Source of the DNA: JAXMAR01 sp046350295
GTDB lineage: Bacteria > Planctomycetota > Planctomycetia > Gemmatales > Gemmataceae
Assembly: GCA_046350295.1 (NCBI GenBank)
Contig: JAXMAR010000013.1
Location: 98,282-162,281, forward strand
Length of the DNA: 64,000 nt
Direction: 5' to 3'
Positions 59,462 to 64,000 of this stretch are shown one piece after another. The notes beneath the pieces were generated by a model that worked only from the letters and a program-made list of their open reading frames with translations, was not told the DNA's origin and searched no databases. Each line of letters starts with the position of its first letter. Positions within the stretch are counted from its first letter, which is position 1. The position numbers and the translations under genes were made by a program.

Positions 59462-60319
59462 ATGAAATCGGCGTGGGTCTTCGAAGTCGGGGAGAAGGAC
59501 TTTGACGAGAAGGTGCTGGCGAAATCGAAGGAGACGCCGATCGTTGTCGACTTCTGGGCGCCCTGGTGCGGTCCGTGCCGCTCGCTCGCGCCGCTGCTGG
59601 AAAAGCACATCGCGGGCCGCAACGGCGAAGTGCTCCTGGCCAAGGTCAACATCGACGACGAGCAAGGCCTCGCCTATCGCTACAACGTCCAGTCGATCCC
59701 GCTCGTCGTTGGCTTTCGCGGGGGCAAGGCGGTCCTCGAGTTCCTCGGCCTCGTCTCTGAGAAACAACTGACCGATTTCCTCGACCGCCTCCAACCTTCC
59801 CAGGCCGAGCGGCTCGCCAAGCAAGCGCTCGAGCTGGAGACGAACAACCCGGCCGAGGCGGAGCGCATCTACCGGCAAGCGATCAAGGACGACCCGCGCG
59901 AGGAGCACGCGATCCTCGGCCTGACCCGCATCCTGATCGCCCAGGACAAGGACGGCGAAGCCGCCGAGCTGCTCGGCAATGTCTTTCCTGCCGACGAGCT
60001 GCGCGACGAGAAGGAGCGTCTCGAAGCCATCCTGGCGCTCAAGCGCGAGGCGGCCGACTGCGGCGACGAGGAGACGCTGCGGCATCGCCTGGAAGTCGAC
60101 CCGAAAAACGCCAACGCCCGCTATGACCTGGGCGTCGTCCTCGCCGCGCAGGGTCACTACGAAGAGGGACTCAAGCTCCTCTACGCCGCCGGCGAACTGG
60201 ACCGCAAGCTGGCGGCGGCCAAGGTCAAGCAAGCGATGGTGCAGGTGTTCCACGCGATCGGGGTGCGCAGCCCGCTGGCGGATGAGTATCGGGACAAGTT
60301 GGCGGGGATTCTGTATTGA
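59462..60319 (+). CDS. cnoX: Thioredoxin-TPR chaperedoxin (CnoX/YbbN-like)
   Basis: A 285-residue protein with an N-terminal thioredoxin domain and a C-terminal TPR domain. The active site is VDFWAPWCGPCRSLAPLLEK, with Cys36 and Cys39 and a G-P pair typical of reducing thioredoxins. YNVQSIPLVVGFRGGKAVLE F includes the cis-Pro. The second half shows TPR pairs (EAERIYRQAIKDDPREEHAI, ARYDLGVVLAAQGHYEEGLK). CnoX (YbbN) protects substrates of GroEL and has a TPR in the same place. In E. coli the first Cys is changed; here both are present, so it may have full reductase activity. Divergent from DUF1552 with a 119-base gap. Confidence 0.9.
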   Translation: MKSAWVFEVGEKDFDEKVLAKSKETPIVVDFWAPWCGPCRSLAPLLEKHIAGRNGEVLLAKVNIDDEQGLAYRYNVQSIPLVVGFRGGKAVLEFLGLVSEKQLTDFLDRLQPSQAERLAKQALELETNNPAEAERIYRQAIKDDPREEHAILGLTRILIAQDKDGEAAELLGNVFPADELRDEKERLEAILALKREAADCGDEETLRHRLEVDPKNANARYDLGVVLAAQGHYEEGLKLLYAAGELDRKLAAAKVKQAMVQVFHAIGVRSPLADEYRDKLAGILY

Positions 60320-60419
60320 GAAATCGGAGACGTAGCGGCCCGTCAGCCTCGCGCCACAACTCAGACGATCAGGGGGTAGGCGGTGCGGAAAGCGAAGCGA
60401 CCAAGTCGGCCGGCTGGGG

Positions 60420-60842
60420 TTACGGAACAGACAACGCAAGAAACGGGTTTACCAGCGCGAGACCTTCGATCGTTCGCGGCGCGCCCATGTCCTCGGTATG
60501 GAGGACCTGCACGGCGCCGCGAAGACAGACGGCGACCAGGAGCGCGTCCCAGAACGACAGCGAATGGCGGGCTTGGAGCGCTTGCGTTTCCGGCCACAGG
60601 TCGGGGACGGGGAGGAGAATGACGTCGGCCATGGCGCTCATGGCGGCGAGCGCCGCCCAGGCTTGAGCTTCGGTAAAGCCGAGGACGGCGAGTTTTCGGC
60701 TAGCCGCGACAAACTCGCAACCGACTTGCCATGGCAGCGCCAATGGGCGCGTCGCCGCGACCAGCTGCTGCGCGAGCGCCTGCTTCCGCGGCTCGCGCGT
60801 ATCATGAACATAGAGCCAGACGTTGGTGTCAATGGCGTTCAT
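60420..60842 (-). CDS. PIN-domain toxin (VapC-like)
   Basis: A 140-residue PIN nuclease. The start MNAIDTNVWLYVHDTREPRK contains the first catalytic Asp; E in WQVGCEFVAA, and SFWDALLVAVCLRGAV carries the second Asp pair, with D later in LHTEDMGA. These are the three or four acids of the PIN metal site. It overlaps the antitoxin at 60829-61074 by 14 bases, which is typical of VapBC operons. PIN toxins usually cut tRNA or rRNA. The ATG at 60842 is the family start. Its neighbour on the other strand, cnoX, converges with it. Confidence 0.88.
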   Translation of the reverse strand: MNAIDTNVWLYVHDTREPRKQALAQQLVAATRPLALPWQVGCEFVAASRKLAVLGFTEAQAWAALAAMSAMADVILLPVPDLWPETQALQARHSLSFWDALLVAVCLRGAVQVLHTEDMGAPRTIEGLALVNPFLALSVP

Positions 60843-61074
60843 GAAGCTCGTCGCGCGTCGGGTAGGCGCCGGCCGACCGGAAGGAGGACGAGCGGGCGAG
60901 TGCGAGGAGCTGGTCGAGAGCCGCGGCGCGTACCGTCTCGCGGGTGGCGTTGACGGCGGGCCGAGACGACTGCTCCGCAACCGGCACGATCACCTCGACT
61001 TTGGCCCCTTCGGGCAGCGGTGAGCTTGGGATGACGACGCCGTTGGTGACGACGCCGGTGATAGTGGTGGACAT
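60829..61074 (-). CDS. Antitoxin-like partner of the PIN toxin
   Basis: An 81-residue protein preceding the PIN gene. It starts MSTTITGVVTNGVVIPSSPL PEGAKVEVIVP, resembling short VapB/AbrB-like swapped-hairpin antitoxins that bind DNA with the N-terminal part. The rest is a helical, basic tail (ETVRAAALDQLLALARSSSF) that would wrap the toxin. AAGGAG is upstream of the ATG at 61074. The stop overlaps the toxin start. The protein very likely represses its own operon, as VapB does; no operator was identified. Confidence 0.75.
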   Translation of the reverse strand: MSTTITGVVTNGVVIPSSPLPEGAKVEVIVPVAEQSSRPAVNATRETVRAAALDQLLALARSSSFRSAGAYPTRDELHERH

Positions 61075-61240
61075 GGCATTCTCCTTCTTGCTTATCCTAC
61101 CGAGGCAGGCGCAACGGTGAAAGCCGTGCTTAAGGGCTTGTGCCCCAAGGTCGCCCTGGTCGATGGGGGCGATATCCAGCGTGCTCAAGCAACAACGGTG
61201 ACGATCTCGACCGTCTTGCCGGAGCCGGTCGGCTGCTCTA

Positions 61241-62232
61241 CTAGGCGGGGGGCGTTTTCGGTTCGCCCACGGCGAGGATTCGCAGCAGTCGGTCCGCCCG
61301 AACGCGCAATTCCCTCTCGCACGCCAGGCCGTTCACCCACGCCGCGGGGATCGCCGAGAACCCGTGGCGAGCGCCCAGGAGCGCGCCCGCCACGGCGGCA
61401 TTCGTGTCCGCGTCGCCCCCTTCATGAACGATCCAGTCGATTCCTTCCGCGAACGAACCGGCATGAGCCAGCGACCACATACCCGCCCCGAGCGCCTTCA
61501 GGGTATAGCCGATTCGGTCCTCTTCACCGGGGTTGAGTCCCTCATCGAGGTCGAGCGCCTCCAGAGGCTGCGCGAGAACCTGCTCGAGCCACTGGCCCAG
61601 GCCGGGCTGGTACGACTCCAGGGTTCGGGCGGTGGCGGTAAGCACATCTGCCGCGGGTTCGCCGGCGACCAGGGCCGCGACAGCCAGACTCATGGCCGCG
61701 CAGGACGCTACGCAGCGCGGGTCTGATGCGTGATCCGGCAAACTTCCTCCGCGTTGCGCCGGACGCTCTCGGGGGAGCGCATGTCCCACACGCCCAGGAC
61801 GGAGGTACGCATCACGGCGCCGTTGGCGGCGCCGCGCCTGCCGCTCTCTTCCCAGACTCGCCGGGCGACCGCCTGCGGACGGGCCAGAAACTCAGGATCG
61901 GAGAGGACGGCGGCAACCGTGGCGCCAATCCCCATCCCACCGCTGAAAGCCCACTCATGAAAGCGGGCGGCGATATCCGGGATGTTGACGGCGCGGTGCT
62001 CCAGGAGGCTGTCGAGGATACACAGCATCTGGTCCGTGTCGTCCGTCCAATCCCCCGGCGTCCAACGCGCCCGATGCGAGTCCTGGACAATCTGCTGGAA
62101 GTCGCGCAGCCCATGCGGATAGTAACGCGCCACCGCCGCCTTGGAAAGAAACTCGGTCCCCAGTCCGAGGGCATCGCCGACCGCCTGGCCGTAGAGGACG
62201 CCGCGGATACGGTCGCAGAGCGCGGTTTCCAA
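61241..62232 (-). pseudogene. ADP-ribosylglycohydrolase with frameshift
   Basis: Encodes an ADP-ribosyl-glycohydrolase (DraG/ARH) of about 330 residues. The first frame, from the TTG at 62232, reads DRIRGVLYGQAVGDALGLGT EF, TPGDWTDDTDQMLCILDSLL (Mg-binding T-D-D-T) and NGAVMRTSVLGVW. Near 61725 one base is missing; the next frame continues ASDPRCVASCAAMSLAVAAL, then LKALGAGMWSLAHAGSFAEG and the second metal motif IVHEGGDADTNAAVAGALLG. The metal motifs are intact, so the enzyme was functional before the break. The start codon is not certain because no ATG is nearby; a GGAGAAA box precedes the TTG. Confidence 0.8.
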
Positions 62233-62318
62233 GTCGATTTCTCCGACGTTGTGTGGACAAAGCGTGCCGGCGCGCGGATTGCAAGGCGCTCGGGGCTGGA
62301 CTTCCAAAACGGGGCGAT

Positions 62319-63398
62319 TCACTCCTCCGTCTCGATGCGCGTGAATCGGCTCGCCAGCTCCAGAAAGGCGTCCACATTGGCAAAGCGGTCCATGCGCCTG
62401 GCGCACCACTCGACCTTGCCGGCTTTTCCTTCCGGGCTTTTCTTGAAGACGATGAGGGCGCTGTAGATGACGTTGCCGCTGATACGGCGCTCGATGCCGA
62501 GACTGTGCACTTCGGACCACGGTAGAGCTTCGCCATCGTTCTCCAGGCCGGCTTGCGAGAGCCGCCATTTGCCAAACGGCATGGCGTCGCCCTTGGACAA
62601 GGCGAGCGAGGCTTTCTCCAGAAGCAGCCGGGTCACCTCGTTCCTGACGGTGTCGATGAAGCTTGGAAAGTCCTGGAACGAGGAGTCGAGCGTTATCATT
62701 CCGCCGTCCTGGAGAATCGCTTTGAGCTGCGGTCCCTCTATCCGCAGGCCTCCCTGAATCAGGGATTGAATGTCCGTGAACGGGACCACTCGCTCGCACC
62801 CCTTGACGAGGACGAAGCCTTTTTCGAACAGGAACAGGCGCCAGCGGCGCTTGCGGAGCTCGAAGGCGAGGCCGACGGCGGGAAGCAAAGCCAAGCCCCC
62901 GAACAAGGCGGCCCCGATCCACCACTGATTGCCCGCGGTCGCCCAGGCGATCAGGGCCGCCACCGCCGCCGCGCCAAAGACGAGCGTGAAGCCGGCGGTG
63001 ATGGCGATGTTGATCTTGTGCTTGCGCGACCCGGTCGGATGGAAGGAACGCAGCGGTCCCAGCGCATTGCGCTCCGATGCGGAGAGCGCCAGCTCAGCGC
63101 TCGGATCGTCGCTCGCCGGCGTCGTCTCATCGCTCGCGAGGGGAGAGACGGGAGGAATAGGCGGGACGGTTGGCTCGGCGGCAGCGGGAGCTGGGGTCGC
63201 AAGCGGCACGGATGTCTCGGGAGGCGACGCCGGAAAGAGGGCGCCGAAGGAACCCGCGGGGACCCACTGGCGCGTGCCGGGCGGCAAGATCATGTCGGGC
63301 CGTTGCAACTGGCCGGCGGCCGCCATCTGCTGGAGTTGGGGCCACGTAAAAGGGCCGTTCTTCTGCTTGTTCTGCGCGACGAAGAAACCGGACTCCAT
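62319..63398 (-). CDS. GYF-domain membrane protein
   Basis: A 359-residue protein. The N-terminal 50 residues are a GYF_2 (DUF4339) domain: FFVAQNKQKNGPFTWPQLQQ MAAAGQLQRPDMILPPGTRQ W. After a proline-rich linker come two transmembrane helices (INIAITAGFTLVFGAAAVAA L and WWIGAALFGGLALLPAVGLA F), then a C-terminal domain of about 150 residues, RRWRLFLFEKGFVLVKGCER VVPFTDIQSL, which is like an uncharacterised PH-type domain of bacterial membrane proteins. The ATG at 63398 has AAGGTGG upstream. It is followed by the glycohydrolase on the same strand. No enzymatic motif. Confidence 0.8.
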   Translation of the reverse strand: MESGFFVAQNKQKNGPFTWPQLQQMAAAGQLQRPDMILPPGTRQWVPAGSFGALFPASPPETSVPLATPAPAAAEPTVPPIPPVSPLASDETTPASDDPSAELALSASERNALGPLRSFHPTGSRKHKINIAITAGFTLVFGAAAVAALIAWATAGNQWWIGAALFGGLALLPAVGLAFELRKRRWRLFLFEKGFVLVKGCERVVPFTDIQSLIQGGLRIEGPQLKAILQDGGMITLDSSFQDFPSFIDTVRNEVTRLLLEKASLALSKGDAMPFGKWRLSQAGLENDGEALPWSEVHSLGIERRISGNVIYSALIVFKKSPEGKAGKVEWCARRMDRFANVDAFLELASRFTRIETEE

Positions 63399-63648
63399 GG
63401 TCCACCTTTCAAGGTGAATGGCCCATGCCGGCGGGTGGCGAGCATCGCGGAGACGCCTGGACCAAGAGGGCTCAGCGTTGATTCGGCGTAGATCGTCCGA
63501 TTCCAACTCGGGCGCCGACGCCCATGATTCGGCTGGAACCGTCTGGATTCTATTCGGAGTGTCGCAGGCCGCAACAAAAAAGCGACCAAAAAGGGGCCGC
63601 AGGAAATGCGCTCGCATCCTGGAAGGAATAGGGATGAGAATCCACGGA

Positions 63649-63891
63649 TTAGGCAGTCCGCCGCAACGCCTCGCTCGGCGCGAGCTTCGCTCGAACGGCA
63701 TTGCGCTCGATGAGGCGTCGCGCCGCCGCCAAGGCTTCGTCGTCGTCCAGGTCCCAGACGCCGCCCGGCTCCGCGTGTCCGGCTGCCAACGCGAGATTAG
63801 CGAGCGTCTGCCCAAGCCGCCAGTCGGGGAAGAGTGTTCCGAGTTCGGCGAGAGCTTTCAACAGCTCCTGCCGTGATGGTTGCGGGGTCAT
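63649..63891 (-). CDS. Conserved small hypothetical protein
   Basis: An 80-residue soluble protein, MTPQPSRQELLKALAELGTL FPDWRLGQTLANLA and the ending VWDLDDDEALAAARRLIERN. The pattern PDWRxGQxLANL ... WDxEDDExLAAA matches an uncharacterised family common in planctomycetes and found beside small toxin-like or nuclease genes. The ATG at 63891 is preferred; an upstream in-frame ATG at 63975 would overlap the partial gene that ends at 63905. The two genes are 13 bases apart on the same strand and are probably cotranscribed. Confidence 0.7.
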   Translation of the reverse strand: MTPQPSRQELLKALAELGTLFPDWRLGQTLANLALAAGHAEPGGVWDLDDDEALAAARRLIERNAVRAKLAPSEALRRTA

Positions 63892-63904
63892 AGCAAGCGC
63901 CAAC

Positions 63905-64000
63905 TCAAGACGACCAGTCCTCGACCGTCGCGCCTGGAATCGCCGACATGTCGGAGTCTTGCGAAACAATGACACAATTGGGAAGCGTACGGCTCCGATT
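63905..64000 (-). CDS. C-terminal end of an unidentified gene (5' end outside window)
   Basis: Reading from the window edge, the minus strand encodes 31 codons, including NCVIVSQDSDMSAIPGATVE DWSS, then TGA at 63905. The stop lies 13 bases before the start of the next gene. There is too little sequence to identify it; it may be a PIN-like or DUF partner. Confidence 0.5.
   Translation of the reverse strand, partial: NRSRTLPNCVIVSQDSDMSAIPGATVEDWSS

Noticed and set aside
61183..61240. Short peptide PTGSGKTVEIVTVVA on the minus strand, like a P-loop
   Set aside because: Only about 19 residues before a stop, no start codon and no other ATPase motif.
1..64000. CRISPR arrays, rRNA or complete tRNA genes
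   Set aside because: No regularly spaced repeats, and no ribosomal RNA or cloverleaf patterns were found on either strand by eye.

Overview
The window looks like a high-GC member of the Planctomycetota, most likely a Gemmata-type lineage. The evidence is a set of planctomycete hallmarks: two TIGR03000-type secreted proteins, a Tat-exported DUF1552 protein, a leucine-rich repeat protein built on a V-T-D-A-G-L-K-E-L unit, an ECF sigma factor with a membrane-anchored C-terminal extension, a tetrahydromethanopterin C1-transfer enzyme (Ftr), proline-rich DUF11 proteins, and loosely packed genes on both strands. No rRNA, tRNA or CRISPR array was found. Families were assigned by reading motifs; no database search was possible.

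Layout. Positions 1-8.7 kb carry smpB (cut by the window edge), a MazG-like pyrophosphohydrolase, a DUF11 surface protein, rimI, a pentapeptide-repeat protein, a two-in-one proline-rich/coiled-coil protein, a PfpI-family protein, a DUF3052 protein and a frameshifted Gfo/Idh/MocA oxidoreductase. Positions 8.7-16.9 kb hold a long LRR protein, an Rpn-type nuclease gene wedged between an intact ftr and a second diverged copy of the ftr 3' end, an aldo/keto reductase, and an LRR remnant. Positions 17-34 kb are accessory: an indoleamine 2,3-dioxygenase, an ECF sigma factor, TIGR03000 proteins, an ISKra4-like insertion sequence, a glycosyltransferase with a polytopic membrane partner, DUF4058, SDR and transglutaminase genes, and a thioredoxin-fold protein whose frame crosses a UGA followed by a good SECIS-like hairpin.

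Positions 34-46 kb are the housekeeping core, almost all on the minus strand: ruvC-ruvA-ruvB (Holliday junction processing), a HEPN gene pair, cysS, ispF with an alpha/beta hydrolase, dnaB, rplI, ssb, rpsF, pth, rplY and tpiA. rpsR, usually between ssb and rplI, lies alone at 56.8 kb. Positions 46-64 kb hold a di-haem peroxidase, DoxX, a five-gene ABC efflux cluster (two permeases, ATPase, adaptor, lipoprotein) with a cysteine-rich secreted protein upstream, a terpene-cyclase-fold secreted protein, DUF1552, a CnoX-like thioredoxin-TPR protein, a VapBC-like toxin/antitoxin pair, a frameshifted ADP-ribosylglycohydrolase and a GYF-domain membrane protein.

Two themes run through the window. First, several otherwise well conserved genes are broken by single-base indels (Gfo/Idh, transglutaminase, ABC permease, ADP-ribosylglycohydrolase and others); these may be sequencing errors or real decay. 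Second, many intergenic gaps contain long inverted repeats with 20-45 nt arms of unrelated sequence. The two strongest leads are the candidate selenoprotein at 31918-33270 and the Rpn insertion that appears to have duplicated or regenerated the 3' end of ftr at 10873-12900.
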